Translations under genes and position numbers: made by a program
From: Isoperla grammatica
Lineage: Eukaryota > Arthropoda > Insecta > Plecoptera > Perlodidae
Assembly (NCBI GenBank): GCA_945910005.1
Contig: OX246747.1
Span: forward strand, 4,388,670-4,452,669
Direction: 5' to 3'
Length of the DNA: 64,000 bases
Part shown: positions 1 through 10,824 of the stretch, one piece after another
Layout of the letters: every line of letters starts with the position of its first letter
Numbering within the stretch: position 1 is the first letter of the stretch
Notes under the pieces: model-generated
What the model was told of the DNA's origin: nothing
The model's input: only the letters and a program-made list of their open reading frames with translations
The model's database searches: none

Positions 1-318
1 CGGTTAGTGGCGGTAGCTCTGTGTCTGTGCTCCGGTTGTTATTATTATTTATCCAAGTTTTTCGAGTGTGTGTTGCACGGGTTGATCGTGAAGTGAACGG
101 TAGTGTGGTGAAGGAAAGAGTGTTCAGTGGTTCTACTCTGGTAGAGCTTATGGTAGTCCATAATGTGCAAATTAGTTTGTTAAGTTAGTTGGTTTATTAT
201 ATATACATATTATACAACGCACATGATGCTACATTGTTAGCTGTCATTCGTGACCTAGAAAACCAGCCCAAAGACGCGGCCGCAGACACCGACAACAAAT
301 TTATTATTATTTCAGGAG
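1..318. other. No gene recognised
   Basis: No coding region or clear repeat is seen. The stretch leads into the gypsy integrase fragment and may be part of the same old element. A pyrimidine-rich run ending in cag at about 315 resembles a splice acceptor, but nothing upstream confirms an exon. Confidence 0.3.
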
Positions 319-570
319 GTGTTGTACCACCGAGGGAAGAATGACACGTACTGGCGGGCTATGGTTCCATCAGGGGATCAAGCCCAAGTCATTAAAGCCG
401 TTCATGAGAGCTTTGGTCACGTAGGGTCCTACAAAATGTACAATCTTCTGTCAGAATACTTATACTGGCGTAACATGCGTCGCACAATCGTTCGCGTGAC
501 GCGCATGTGTGACGTATGCCAACGAGCTAAACCCACCAACCAAGCATTGTCTTGTAAGAGGTGGACTATA
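319..570 (+). pseudogene. Ty3/gypsy integrase N-terminal zinc-binding fragment
   Basis: The translation holds the HHCC zinc-binding module that precedes the catalytic core of Ty3/gypsy integrases. It has HESFGHVG with the two histidines, a tyrosine/tryptophan-rich middle (YLYWRNMRR), then CDVCQRAK with the two cysteines. Homology stops near residue 80, where the frame runs into unrelated AT-rich sequence, so the DDE catalytic core is missing. In the family this domain sits between RNase H and the integrase core. This is a short relic. A candidate LTR with polypurine tract lies about 400 bp downstream on the same strand and may belong to the same element. Confidence 0.75.
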
Positions 571-965
571 TTAATTGTACGTTTGAATGAGGTATATTGC
601 ACCTGGTTATTTTACTTTGTATTGTGTCCCATACATGACACGTTACATGTACTGTAGTTCATTAGTCATATTATAATGGTAGTTTGTTTAGCGATATATA
701 GTGTTTCCTGTCGTGCATCATATTATTAAATCCTAGATGTTATTGTCACACCATCTATAATGAATAATTATGTATGATGAGTAAAATATTATGTATATGT
801 ATCACAGTTATTATTTACGGTGTTTCTTGTTTTTGGTTGATGCGCATAAGTTTAAGATATTGAGTTCTTTGGTGTTGATGTAAAGATTTTAGTTGAACGC
901 ATAATTGTAATTTGTGTGTAATTTGGACCTGTCTTTGGTACAACTAAAATCTAGCCGGGGGGTAT

Positions 966-1208
966 TGTGACATCCCATTGGTCAGTGTCACCTTGCCTTA
1001 CAGCGGTGCCGCTAGAGAGCGGACAAGACACCGTGGGTGCCCGGTGGGGGTTGGAGGAGCCCACGGCCACGGGGGAAGGGCAGTGAGTGGTGGGCAGCCT
1101 ACGGGTTCGGTCCTCTGTGTTGTTGTAAGGTTATTTACATCTGTGTGAACACCAATAAAGAACTATAAGTCTACCAAGTTTCTATCCCGATAGGCCTGAG
1201 TAGTTACA
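966..1208 (+). repeat. Candidate 3' LTR of a gypsy-type element
   Basis: The stretch starts TGTGACATCC directly after a purine-rich tract (gccggggggta, 954-964), the layout of a polypurine tract next to an LTR. It contains AATAAA at 1153-1158 and ends in ca at 1208, so it has the TG...CA form. A second LTR copy is not present in the window, so this rests on layout only. It follows the gypsy integrase scrap on the same strand. Confidence 0.45.
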
Positions 1209-1320
1209 ACCCTTAAAAAAACATTTTTTAAGCTGAAAATTGTAACGAATTGATTGCCTTTCCATGGTCTACTCGCAATACAAATCGCACGCTGCATCCA
1301 GCATTGTCTCAGAGCTTCAG

Positions 1321-1622
1321 GGAAGAATAGGCCCAGAGTGACTCTGCTAGTCGTAAAAGGCGATGAAAAAACCCTGCCCCTTCCCCCCCACTGCCCCACT
1401 GAATATTTCTCCTCCCACTTGGCCCTGCCCACCCTTGCTGGACTCCCGTATGACGACCCACGCGACGTACTATGGATCTGATTCGGATGTGGCTTTATTC
1501 TTCATCATCGTCTCATCTTCATTATCACCTTCTCATCTTCATTATCACCCGCTCATCGTCTCGATTAGCCATTGTTTCACAAATATGAGACGTTAAGCCC
1601 TATTAATCAATCAATCAATCAA
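1321..1622 (+). repeat. AATC-SINE copy, head B, with 12-bp target duplication
   Basis: The element begins ggaagaataggcccagag (head B) and ends in gacgttaagccc followed by (aatc)n. It is flanked by a perfect duplication TCAGAGCTTCAG at 1309-1320 and 1623-1634, which fixes both ends and shows retroposition. The body contains the long middle segment shared with the copies at 16.9, 21.7 and 46.8 kb. The sense strand is plus here, unlike most copies in this window. Confidence 0.85.
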
Positions 1623-1634
1623 TCAGAGCTTCAG

Positions 1635-2355
1635 AGCTTGGTAAGTAACAAGAGTGGTAGAGGAGGTGTGGGGGGGGGGGGGGGGGTAAGTAAATTCCTG
1701 GAATTTGAAATAATTGAACCAAAACTAACGCAATAATTCAATTCAAATAAACTATCAGAAGATAGTCTGAGAAGGCAAGACTACATAGACCGCACGCGTT
1801 CCGCTCGGCGCCTGGCTTGGGCAACGCCGAGCGCGGCAAGAGAGCGTAGTGCGCCTCTTCACAAATTCATATCTCGAGACTTATTCTAGATAGAGACTTA
1901 AATTTGAAAGCTTTCTTTTTTAAATAAAGCTATCAAAAACGTTTATATAAAGAACTTTTTCAGTTAGTACGCTTCTATAAAAGTTATAAGCTTAACATTC
2001 CAAAACTAAAAACATCGAGTAGGAAAATGTTTTTTAAATGTGTAATAAAATTATTAAATTTAAAAATTTCCTGCATAAATACATTGAAATTGAAAAATTC
2101 TATTTAATATACAAAAGTTTTTTAAAATTGGTCACGCACTTTGGTTTTTATACGCATTAACGTGAATTATATAAAATCCAAGATGGCGGCTTGTTTGGCC
2201 CTTTTGCCAGCTGAGCACCTCATGAATTACCACTCAGGTAACATTGTTTTAACATATTCCAAAGTCAAAATTCGTCGACCTTTTTTGTAAGCAAAACGTC
2301 CTGGGCTGATGTACTAAAACACTGTTTCGTCGGTTTCAAATTCTATTTGATTTGG
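1635..2355. other. No gene recognised; poly-G tract
   Basis: This is AT-rich sequence with an uninterrupted G run at about 1669-1687. Nothing else was recognised before the BEL/Pao gag begins near 2360. Confidence 0.3.
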
Positions 2356-2359
2356 GTAG

Positions 2360-2727
2360 GGAAGTAGAAGATGTGTCAAAGCTGCCTCTCTTTAGAGCGA
2401 GATACGCCAAACTGGAAGAAACCAGGCAGGCTTTTGAGGAATTAACTTCAGATATTAACTTGCTGAAATAAGAAATAGATCCAGAATATGTGCCTAACGA
2501 ACAATGCTTGATTGCGTTTGATGAAATGTATTACGCGATACAAGTGGTCGCCGCGCGCATCACGTCACCGCCTGGGACAGCTGATCGCAACGTACTTACA
2601 GATTCATCGCCCCACAGCCGTGCGCGTCTATCAAAGATAGAGCTTATCAAGTTCGACGGCACGTTGACTCACTGGCCAACATTCTACGACATGTTTTGTA
2701 GCCTAGTGCACAATGATGCAAGCATTT
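2360..2727 (+). pseudogene. BEL/Pao gag, 5' part, interrupted
   Basis: The translation matches the BEL/Pao gag region (DUF1759-like). It runs from a charged helical stretch to the hallmark LSKIELIKFDGTLTHWPTFY and CSLVHNDASI. An in-frame TAA at about 2469 breaks the frame. At DASI the gag is cut by an inserted non-LTR retrotransposon and resumes in frame near 4070 with DPVQKFHHLISTLTG. Gag builds the particle that packages element RNA. The upstream LTR and leader were not recognised. Confidence 0.8.
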
Positions 2728-3789
2728 GACCAGATTCCACACAGGAAATTACTAAGCAAGCTGTTCTATTATGGTGTACGTGGATCCTTACACACTTGGT
2801 TAGAACATTTTTTGACAGATCGATCACAAAAGGTTGTGTTTCAGGGAACAGAATCAAGTACAATACTTGTAACCTCAGGCGTACCTCAAGGGTCAGTTCT
2901 TGGTCCGTTATTGTTTAATATATTTATGATGGATTTGCCTCAATGTGTTTCTTCGGATATGAGCCAATTTGCTGATGACTGCACGATTTACAGAAAGATT
3001 ATGACAAAGAAGGATTCAGAAACTCTACAATCAGATTTAAAAAATATTGACAATTGGTGTACAGTTAATGGCATGAAGATTAACCCCCAAAAGAGTATGT
3101 CTATCCGATTTGCAAGATCCAAGAATCCATTCCCTTGTTGTTATTTGATCAATAACTTGCCTATTCCAGAGAAAAAACGTGTCAGACTACTAGGTGTAAT
3201 TGTTACAAGTGATCTAAAATGGAACACTCATTGTGAAGTAGTACGAGCCAAAGCCACCAGACAATTATATTTCATTGCTAGACACCTGCATCATGCTCAG
3301 CCTAGCACCAAAAGGGCTGTTTACCTAGCGCTCGTTAGACCTCATCTCGTCTACGGCTGCCCAGCGTGGGACCCAACATCTATAAGCAACAAGATGAAGT
3401 TGGAGCGTGTCCAAAGTAGAGCTACACGCTTTATTGCTGCTAGGTCGCAATTTACCAATCATAGTGCTACGGCAAGACGTGCATCATTGAAGATTCCATC
3501 TCTGGAAACATTCAGGAAAAAAGTAGAGCTACAATTTTTGTGGGGCATGTTGAATGGTAGGACAAACCTGGATCCATATGTAAGACTGCAAGCCTGTAAT
3601 CGTAGTGCCCAATTTGGTAGGGGTCTATTGTTCAGGCCACCTTTTGCCAGAACAGCAGCCAACCAGAAAGGGTTCTATTATAGGGCTTGTCAATCGTGGA
3701 ATTCTCTTCCACTGAAGATCAGGACGGCATGCTCATTAGATGTCTTCAAAGCGTCTTTAACGGAGCATTTTTTAAACATTGTTTTGTAA
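2722..3789 (+). CDS. Non-LTR retrotransposon reverse transcriptase, 5'-truncated (CR1/Jockey-like)
   Basis: About 355 codons of the C-terminal half of a non-LTR reverse transcriptase, uninterrupted. Visible motifs are AFDQIPHRKLLSKL at the start, SGVPQGSVLGPLLF (RT motif with PQG), the catalytic QFADDCTIY (FADD box), and a thumb/C-terminal region ending LVYGCPAWDP and RVQSRATRFI. The endonuclease and N-terminal RT are missing, as expected for 5' truncation during target-primed reverse transcription. It is inserted in sense orientation in the BEL/Pao gag. Assignment to the CR1/Jockey group rests on overall motif style. The open frame suggests a fairly young insertion, but it cannot be autonomous. 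Confidence 0.85.
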   Translation, partial: AFDQIPHRKLLSKLFYYGVRGSLHTWLEHFLTDRSQKVVFQGTESSTILVTSGVPQGSVLGPLLFNIFMMDLPQCVSSDMSQFADDCTIYRKIMTKKDSETLQSDLKNIDNWCTVNGMKINPQKSMSIRFARSKNPFPCCYLINNLPIPEKKRVRLLGVIVTSDLKWNTHCEVVRAKATRQLYFIARHLHHAQPSTKRAVYLALVRPHLVYGCPAWDPTSISNKMKLERVQSRATRFIAARSQFTNHSATARRASLKIPSLETFRKKVELQFLWGMLNGRTNLDPYVRLQACNRSAQFGRGLLFRPPFARTAANQKGFYYRACQSWNSLPLKIRTACSLDVFKASLTEHFLNIVL

Positions 3790-4066
3790 ATTTTGTTTTT
3801 TTTTATTCTTTTTTACTTCATATTTAACAGTTCTGTCTTATAATTATATTTTCATTCATATTATGTTTTCATGTTTTTTGTTTTGTATTTTGTATTTTGT
3901 ATTTTGTATTATGTTCATTTATATATTTAGATTTTAAGTTATTTTAATATGGGTTGGCAGTCACTCTTGTGTGTTTGGAGCTGTGCTCTTTTCTGCCAAC
4001 CCCTATTCAATTCACTTTTGTAATGAATACAAATAATTAATAAATAAATAAATAAATAAACTATCG
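3790..4066 (+). repeat. 3'UTR and simple-repeat tail of the inserted non-LTR element
   Basis: Downstream of the RT stop lie a T-rich segment, a (tattttgt)n run at about 3885-3908, and a terminal (aata)n run at about 4041-4062. After it the BEL/Pao gag resumes. Such terminal microsatellites are typical 3' ends of CR1/Jockey-like elements. No clean target duplication is visible. Confidence 0.7.
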
Positions 4067-4067
4067 A

Positions 4068-4932
4068 TCCCGTTCAAAAGTTCCACCATTTAATTTCCAC
4101 ACTTACGGGCGCTCCACTGAGCCTCGTAAAGGGTTTACCAGTCACAGAAAATAATTACGCGATTGTGTGGGACTTATTAGTTGAAGAGTATCAAAATGAA
4201 CGCAATCTTGCCAACAGCATTTTGGACAAGTTATTTTCGATACGCCCACAACAGTCAGAATCTGCTTCCGGTCTAAGCCTTTACTTTCAAACCTACCACG
4301 AGAATTCAAAACCTCAACATTAATATTGCAGACTACCTCCTGGTATATATCGGCTTACGCAATCTAGAACCCAGTACCAAGAGACAATTCGAGATACAAT
4401 GTGATAAACGTCAAGTTCCTTCTGTGGAACAGTTCACAAAGTTCCTCAAAGATTACGTCAGCGTGTGACAACGCTCTCAGGTTGATTATCAAAAGACCAA
4501 ACCCCAAGCAAAAGGTTCTGCTGTCAGTAACAACTCGGCACCCAAGCAACGGGCCCTTATTTCCACGTCAGATAATTTAGTCCCTAGTTGTTTATTATGT
4601 AACGAAAATCATCGTCTCTTAAATTGTCAGACATTTCTCTCACTTACTCCCTCCCAACGTCGTGAGAAGTGCAAGGAGATTCGACTATGTTTCAACTGCT
4701 TAGCTAGTTCGCACATGGCTGACAAATGTTCCTCGAAGTTTACATGCAAGCGATGTAACGGTCGACACCATACTCTGCTACATTTAGACACCCGTAATTC
4801 AGGCTCAATAGTTACGCCTGCTGTGACAAACACTGCGAGCAACGCGAACGTGAACCGCAGAGTATCCCAAGCTGCTCCTGGTCCCTCAAGTGGGGGCAAT
4901 CTTCCACAACAATCTCTTTCTTGTTCAGCTTA
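4068..4932 (+). pseudogene. BEL/Pao gag, 3' part, with zinc knuckles
   Basis: Gag homology resumes right after the non-LTR insert. Readable blocks are TLTGAPLSLVKGLPVTENNY, DLLVEEYQNERNLANSIL, and after a frame change ADYLLVYIGLRNLEP. A cysteine-rich region follows at about 4585-4790: CLLCNENHRLLNC, then CFNCLASSHMADKC and CKRCNGRHHTLLH, which are CCHC/CCHH zinc knuckles for nucleic-acid binding. At least one frameshift near 4290 and a stop at about 4467 disrupt it. The region ends in a Ser/Pro-rich linker before the protease. Confidence 0.85.
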
Positions 4933-4954
4933 GTCCCCAAACCCCACTACAGTA

Positions 4955-6655
4955 TTGTTGGGTACTGCCATTGCACGAATTCAAGATAGTGCTGGTTGTT
5001 TCCATCCGCTCCGAATTGTTATTGACTGCGGCTCTCAGTTATCGTTCATAACTTCAGATGTTGTGGAACGTCTAGGTCTCTCTCGTCGTAAATGTTTCAC
5101 CCAGGTGTCAGGGATAGGTTCTCGTGAGGGGCCACGTGGTCAAGGCTTAACTACGTGTGTTATTGCACCTATCTCTGCAACGCACCCCCAGCTCTCTACC
5201 GAAGCAGTTATTCTACCCAATATTTCTGCGGATCTACCCTCAGTTCCCCTCTCGTCAGAACTAAGAGATAGCTTAAGTCATATCGCACTAGCCGATCCCC
5301 AGTTTGATAAACCTGGGCCCATTGACATGTTACTCGGGGCCGACTTGTTTCCATTTATTCTTGTAAATGGCCAAGTCAAATTAACCCCGGGTGAACCCAC
5401 TGCCATGAAAACCATTTTTGGATGGATCATTATAGGCAAAGCGAAAGTTAGCTGCATCCAAACCCAATCAACGTCACTTCTCAGTTACTCTAATTCGTTG
5501 GAGAGTCTCGTTAAAAGATTCTGGGAGGTTAAAGAAACTTCAATACCCACTCTGAAAAACCCCGAAGACGTCTTAGCCGAGTCTCATTTCGTACGCACTC
5601 ATTACCGCTCTAGTAGCGGCCGCTTTGTTGTCTCTCTACCATTTCGAGAAGCGGAACCCCTATTCAAAGGAAACTTTAACCAAGCCGTGTTGGCGCGACC
5701 TCAAAGTGTAGAGCGTAGATTAGCCAAACAATCTAGCATTCAACGCGACTACATCCACTTCATGCAAGAATATATTGACCTTGGACACATGCAACTCGCT
5801 ACGAAACCAGGCACTTACCTAATTCCCCACCATTGTGTGCTCACCCCTACGAGTACCTCGACCAAGCTCAGAGTCGTATTTGACGCCTCATTTTCGATTG
5901 CTCCACAAGGCTCGCTCAATCAACAACTATATGTTGGACCGAAACTGCAATTAGATATCGCGGATATAGTTACAAATTTTCGTCAACACCCTGTGGCCCT
6001 TACTACTGATATCTGCAAAATGTATCGACAGATTTTATTGCATCCCGACCACAGGAAATACCAACATATTCTCTGGCGGCCATCCCCCAACGAGCCAGTC
6101 GAGGAGTATGAACTAAATACAGTCACCTATGGAATCTCATCAGCCCCCTTCTTAGCCATTCGCGTTCTGCACCAATTGGCAATAGATGAAGGTGCTCGCT
6201 TTCCACAGGCCGCGCAGGTACTGCAGGCAGAAACCTACGTGGACAACATAGTCAGCGATGCTAACTCTATGGCGGAGGCACTCGAGCTTCAAACCCAACT
6301 CACCCAATTACTCCAAGCTGGAGGATTCGCATTGCGAAAGTGGGCAAGTAATTCCCTTCAGGTATTGGAGCGAGTTCCCGAGATAGACCGAGAATCTTTG
6401 TTGTCCCTAGACGACAGTGAAAATCCTTCTATGAAGATTCTGGGCCTTCAGTGGGACCCTTCATCAGATTCATTTCGCTATTGCGTAACTGAAATCCCTA
6501 CCGTATTCACGAAACGAGCGGTATTATCCACAACAGCACGCATTTTTGATCCGCTAGGGTGGGTGGCGCCAGTAGTATTCTGGTCCAAGAGGTTTTTCCA
6601 GGATCTCTGGTTAGAAGGTTTGCAGTGGAATGACTCGCTTCCCACACATGATGAT
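4955..6655 (+). CDS. BEL/Pao protease and reverse transcriptase
   Basis: A single open frame of about 567 codons. The N-terminal part carries the retropepsin-like active site VIDCGSQLSFIT (D-C-G instead of D-S/T-G). A Pao-type peptidase/linker region follows, with LLGADLFPFI and MKTIFGWIIIGK. RT motifs include LRVVFDASF, LTTDICKMYRQILLHP (first catalytic Asp), YGISSAPFLAIRVLHQLA and the motif-C position ETYVDNIVSDA. Motif C reads YVDN where YVDD is usual, so the second catalytic aspartate is replaced. A SINE-tail insertion ends the frame at 6656. Family assignment is firm, but activity is doubtful. Confidence 0.9.
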
Positions 6656-6690
6656 TGATTGATTAATGGGGCTTAACGTCTCATATTTAT
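6654..6690 (-). repeat. 37-bp AATC-SINE 3' tail inserted in BEL/Pao pol
   Basis: The sequence attgattgattaatggggc followed by ttaacgtctcatatttatgc matches only the last ~37 nt of the AATC-SINE, in inverse orientation. BEL/Pao coding sequence continues on both sides (ends DSLPTHD, resumes HLGKKWERFV). It is a severely 5'-truncated retroposed copy. Confidence 0.8.
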
Positions 6691-7640
6691 GCAACATCTA
6701 GGAAAAAAGTGGGAAAGATTTGTCACGCAGCTCCCCCTCTTAAGACGGCTTCAGATCCCCCGTTTTATAAAGGGATCCGCTCAAACACAAAATCAAATAA
6801 TTGGATTCAGTGATGCCTCCGAGCGCGGCTTTAGTGCAGTTACCTACCTCCGGACAACAGATCCCTCGGAAATGATTGATGTTTTCCTCATAAAGGCTAA
6901 AACTAAGGTAGCATTTATCAAAACCCTCACCATTCCCAAGCTGGAGTTGTGTGGTGCGGTCCTATTGGCTCGTGTAGTGAAGTCACTTCATACGTTCATC
7001 ACGTCACTCGCTATCACAGAAATAGTCCTTTATACAGACTCTTCAATTGTACATGCCTGGCTGCACATTCCTCCTCATCTGTTGAAGGTTTATGTAGCCA
7101 ATCGAGTGACAGAAATCCTCGAGACAACGTCTGCTACAAACTGGCACCACATTTCCTCGGAACAAAATCCGGCGGATTGCGCTTCGCGTGGAATCGATGT
7201 CTTCTAACTACAAAACCATCCCCTCTGGTGGAAAGGCCCCCCATTTCTTAGAACGCCCATGGATCAATGCAACTTCACACATCAATGCCTCCACCAGGAA
7301 GACGAACTCCCAGAAATGAAAACTGCACAGACGACTCTTGTTACCACAACTCCTTCTCGTTTATTCATTGATTGGATTGAAAGGTTCTCCGCGCTCCTCT
7401 CTCTCCAACGTGCCACAGCGTACATCCTTCGGTTCGTCCATAACTCAGGGGAAGTCGGAGCGAACCACAGGACCCATTACCGCTACGGAGATGAAGACCG
7501 ATCTGCGGCTGTGCATCAAACTAACTCAACAATACTATTTTACGACAGAGCTGCAATAACTGTCTAAATCTTCCCCTATATCTAGCTCTTTGAACTGCCT
7601 AGCACTAGCTATTCCTTGATAAATACAGACTGTGTAGAGT
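6691..7640 (+). pseudogene. BEL/Pao RNase H-like and connection region
   Basis: The first 172 codons hold the BEL/Pao RNase H-like region: IGFSDASERGFSAVTY, then KLELCGAVLLARVV, LYTDSSIVHAWL and HHISSEQNPADCASRGI. The aspartates in SDAS and TDSS are the expected catalytic positions. A stop at 7205 is followed by the connecting segment in other frames (WWKGPPFL, then RLFIDWIERFSALLSLQRAT). The region is decayed by several frameshifts but collinear with the family order protease-RT-RNase H-integrase. Confidence 0.8.
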
Positions 7641-8463
7641 AGGTGGCCGCATTCGCCATTCTACTCTCCCTTATGACAGGAAACATCCAATCTTACTCCC
7701 TAAGAAGAGTCACCTGTCAGAACTCATCGTGGATTACTTGCATAAAAGTTACCTACATGTTGGCCCTCGGACACTACAGTCTCTCCGTCTCTCCTGGAAA
7801 GGCAATACTGGATTCCTGCTGCCCGGAGTTTTATAAAGTCTTTTTTTTTTTCGTTGTGTGCCTTGCTTTAAACTCCGAATAAAGCCAATTCCGCCAAAAA
7901 TGGGTGACCTCCCTCATGTGCGAATCACCCCTTCTCGCCCATTTCGTCGTTATGGGATCGACTTTGGAGGTCCTATAATCCTTCGCGAAAGTTTGAGAAG
8001 AAGGGCACCAACATCAACGGCGTATTTTTGTCTCTTTTGCTGCATGGCCACTAAGGCGGTGCATTTAGAAGTGGTGTCACACTTATCTACTGAAGCGTTT
8101 CTCGCCGCCCTTCAACGATTCGTTTCCCGTAGAGGACTCTGTCTCGAGCTGTTCTCCGACAATGCAACCAATTTTATTGGTGCTGATCGCCATCTCAGAG
8201 AAGTTTGCCAGTTTCTTAAGAGTTCCAATAACCAAGATACTATCTCTGCACTACTGGCCCCAGATGGAATCACTTGGCATTTTAACCCCCCTTCCGCTCC
8301 ACATTTTGGCGGACTATGGGAGGGTGGGATAAAGTCTACCAAACACCACTTGCGGAGACTAGTAAAGGAGCAAACTTTGACCTATGAAGAATTCACTACC
8401 ATCCTAATCAGGATCGAAGGTATCCTTAACTCTCGACCCCTGTGTCATTTTATCGTTCATTAA
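7641..8463 (+). pseudogene. BEL/Pao integrase, truncated
   Basis: The zinc-binding N-terminus is readable at about 7641-7850 (HVGPRTLQSL and CVPCFKLR flank a T-run frameshift). The core runs open from 7858: YGIDFGGPIILR (first D), LFSDNATNFIGAD (second D), HFNPPSAPHFGGLWE, and IRIEGILNSRPL (catalytic E and the conserved NSRPL). It breaks off just after NSRPL, so the BEL/Pao C-terminal domain and 3' LTR are lost. The D,D-35-E architecture is intact at residue level, but the element is defective. Confidence 0.88.
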
Positions 8464-8544
8464 AATGAACCAGTTAACGAATAATAATTAATCGTCATTA
8501 GCTTACTAGTGAGTTAGTGTAAACGTGTTATTTTTCGTTGCAAT

Positions 8545-8884
8545 CATGCCTACATGTTATGTTTGCCAGATTAATCAATCCAATATACGATCATTATGTA
8601 CACATTTGCGTTTGATTCATGGTGTAGATACCTACAGGTGCATTGAAGCAGTTGCGGAGGCAGCATTATTCTACTGAAGGTAACAATCGTGCATTAGGTA
8701 ATATTGCTCCGCAAGAAGAACTTCATATTCAGAATGCTGTTGTTGACGATGTGGCAAACATTCGTGTACAGGAAATGCAAGCGGACCAACAATCTTTTTC
8801 CGATGTACTAAATTTGCAATCGCTAATGTACGTATCCAAATTGTTCTCAAACAACGGTTTTCCAAGAAGTCTAGTACAATTGGT
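8545..8884 (+). pseudogene. C2H2 zinc-finger protein fragment, unknown family
   Basis: An ATG at about 8545 opens a short frame with one C2H2 finger (CYVCQINQ ... HLRLIHG). A frame change near 8640 leads to an open frame with SFSDVLNLQSLMYVSKLFSN and FPRSLVQLVVDC. Zinc-finger proteins of uncertain, probably transposon-related nature with this layout exist in animals, but I do not recognise this one. It ends where gypsy integrase-like sequence begins. Confidence 0.35.
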
Positions 8885-8885
8885 T

Positions 8886-9000
8886 GTAGATTGTAGCTAC
8901 AAGAAGAAATATGCAATCTCAGATGCAATGCCAATTTTTCAGCAAAACTAGCACCAAGGTATGTTGAACCATTTAGGATAAGCAAGAAATTATCACTCCT
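8886..9000 (+). pseudogene. Ty3/gypsy integrase C-terminal fragment
   Basis: With one frameshift the sequence reads KKKYAISDA, then NFSAKLAPRYVEPFRISKK. This is the integrase C-terminal segment of Ty3/gypsy elements, whose usual form has a basic start, LS-A-F-AKLAP-Y and GP/EPF. A related fragment lies at 51313-51485. It is a relic without the rest of pol. Confidence 0.65.
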
Positions 9001-9473
9001 AGGCCCGAATCTACAAAGCGAGGTTAAGATAAAAGAGTTTTTTTTTTTTAAGTAGGCCACGCTTTACTCCAGTTTCCGTGTCCACAAAAGGAAGTACACC
9101 AGTTTTGGGGGTTATTTAACTCCAAAATTTAACTCCTGCTTTGTGGCAGGAGTTTAAAGTTTACTCCCACGAGATGATTTATTCAACATTTCGGACCTGT
9201 ACTTCTTTCGATTTAAAATAACTAATTGAAAAATCTCGTACACGTGTGTTCTAAATTGAAGGCTTATGTAAATATATGTATACATAAATACTTAGCAAGA
9301 ACGTATTACCATCATTTCCTGTTTGTAATACTTTTCACTTCCCGCGAAATTATAGGTTAGGTTGGCGTTGGCCTAGGCCTAGCAGCCGATGACAACAGCA
9401 GCTGGTCACCGCCCATGCCGCAGACGTCAACTTAACCTTCAAGACATGTTCGTTCGGTGCTTGAATCGCGTTT

Positions 9474-9673
9474 GGTGTTGAAGAGGTTGATGAGCATGTA
9501 GAAAGGCCACGGCGAGTTTTTAGGGACAGGGTCGATCCTTTAAATCTCTCGGACAACGTTCGATGAGAAACTATCGGTTTCCTCGTCACGTAATCATAGA
9601 ACTGTGTGACGAGCTCGAGCCAGTGTTGGGCAGGGCTACGGCTCGATCACATGCGTTACCAGTCCACACACAG
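9474..9673 (+). pseudogene. PIF/Harbinger transposase N-terminal fragment
   Basis: About 200 bp nearly identical to 22298-22492. It encodes RRVFRDRVDPLNLSDNV and, after a 1-nt frameshift, RNYRFPRHVIIELCDELEP, the helical N-terminal part of HARBI1-like transposases. It stops abruptly at CACACACAGG, where a non-LTR reverse transcriptase fragment begins, so a later insertion or rearrangement cut it. No catalytic residues are present. Confidence 0.75.
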
Positions 9674-9694
9674 GACTGACTACTCCACATTGGT

Positions 9695-9990
9695 CACAAC
9701 TTAATGTAGTCATTATTAGTTTTGCCGATGACACTGCAATAATCTTTCAAGGAGACACGTGGGAGGAAGTTTTTAATGTTGCCGAAAACGACATGAGACA
9801 TGAAATATGTAAAGGCAGGACTAGATATGAACATTCTTACTCTTAACCTAGATAAAACATCATATATGACCTTTCCCCCCGCCGAATACATCAATAGCCA
9901 ACCACACAACTTACACCTAAAACTGCACAATCCGCAATGTAAAAACGATCATAAAAAATGTTCAAATAGAACTCAAATAGAACTTCGAGA
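9695..9990 (+). pseudogene. Non-LTR reverse transcriptase scrap
   Basis: The translation at 9700-9800 reads VVIISFADDTAIIFQGD and then TWEEVFNVAENDM, the catalytic FADD box and following helix of a non-LTR RT. After a frameshift it continues NILTLNLDKTSYMTFPP. Everything before and after is lost. The sequence style differs from the RT at 2.7 kb, so this is another family. Confidence 0.7.
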
Positions 9991-10756
9991 ATTGGACGAG
10001 GAATTTGTGTATGGACCCATTCGCTGGTCCGCGCAAGAAGCTAAGGATCGCTCTTAGTATAACAGGAGTACCACTTCTTATTGTTAAAAATAAAATGTTC
10101 ATCGATGAGGAAGTGTTCTGGGTCCATATCCTTTATACTGTATACATGGTGGGTAGTCCATACAGTGGATACTAAGAGTAAACAGAAAAAAGATATCACA
10201 AAAGTGGATTCTGAAGATCATGTGACAAATAATCAAGATGACACAGTAAAATGTCAAGCAGGAAACAATGGAAGAGATACATCAGACAATAAAGGCTAAT
10301 AAGGAAAACTAATCCCAAGCAGAAAACACAACCGATAAGGGTTAACTCATAGAAGCAATACAAAATGCAAACGCTATGTACGCTAGCTGTACATAGGTTT
10401 CTCGAAATTGTCGAATACTCATAAATGTTTGGAAACAAATATAAAGGCAATAAATGAGATATCAGTAATAGTTGGTACTTACGATCCACTAATTATGAGT
10501 AATGCTGAGAACAAGTTAGATTTTGTTCCTTGCTTTTCCCAACAATTCGCTCGTGTAAAAATGACAGGGCGAGAACACTGCATGCATGAACAAGCTATAA
10601 AAGCTATCTACAGTACGTCCTACGTGGTTGTGCAATGCACAAGAAGTGCTCCAGATTTTAGAGCTATGCTATGCACAAAACCAAAACACTTTTAAATTTT
10701 TCCCAACTGATTGCTTGGGATGCATGACCAAGAAAATATTGACTTAGGTATTGGTC
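9991..10756. other. No gene recognised
   Basis: Several short open stretches exist on the plus strand (for example 10408-10695), but none resembles a known protein. No repeat structure was seen apart from weak AT bias. Confidence 0.3.
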
Positions 10757-10771
10757 AAAGACAGTTGAAAT

Positions 10772-10824
10772 GATTGATTGATTATTGGATTTTGGGCGCT
10801 TTTAACGGCGAGGGTCATTCGCGT
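10772..10824 (-). repeat. 53-bp retroposed 3'-end fragment with 15-bp target duplication
   Basis: The stretch gattgattgattattggatt...cattcgcg is bounded by a perfect 15-bp duplication AAAGACAGTTGAAAT at 10757-10771 and 10825-10839. In sense it reads cgcgaatgaccctcgccgtt, then aaaagcgcccaaaatcc and a (caat)n tail. The same sequence recurs at 17655-17725. It is a tiny, 5'-truncated retroposon end. Confidence 0.8.

Noticed and set aside
1163..1596. Overlapping open frames on both strands
   Set aside because: They are translations of AATC-SINE sequence. The same peptides recur wherever the SINE occurs.
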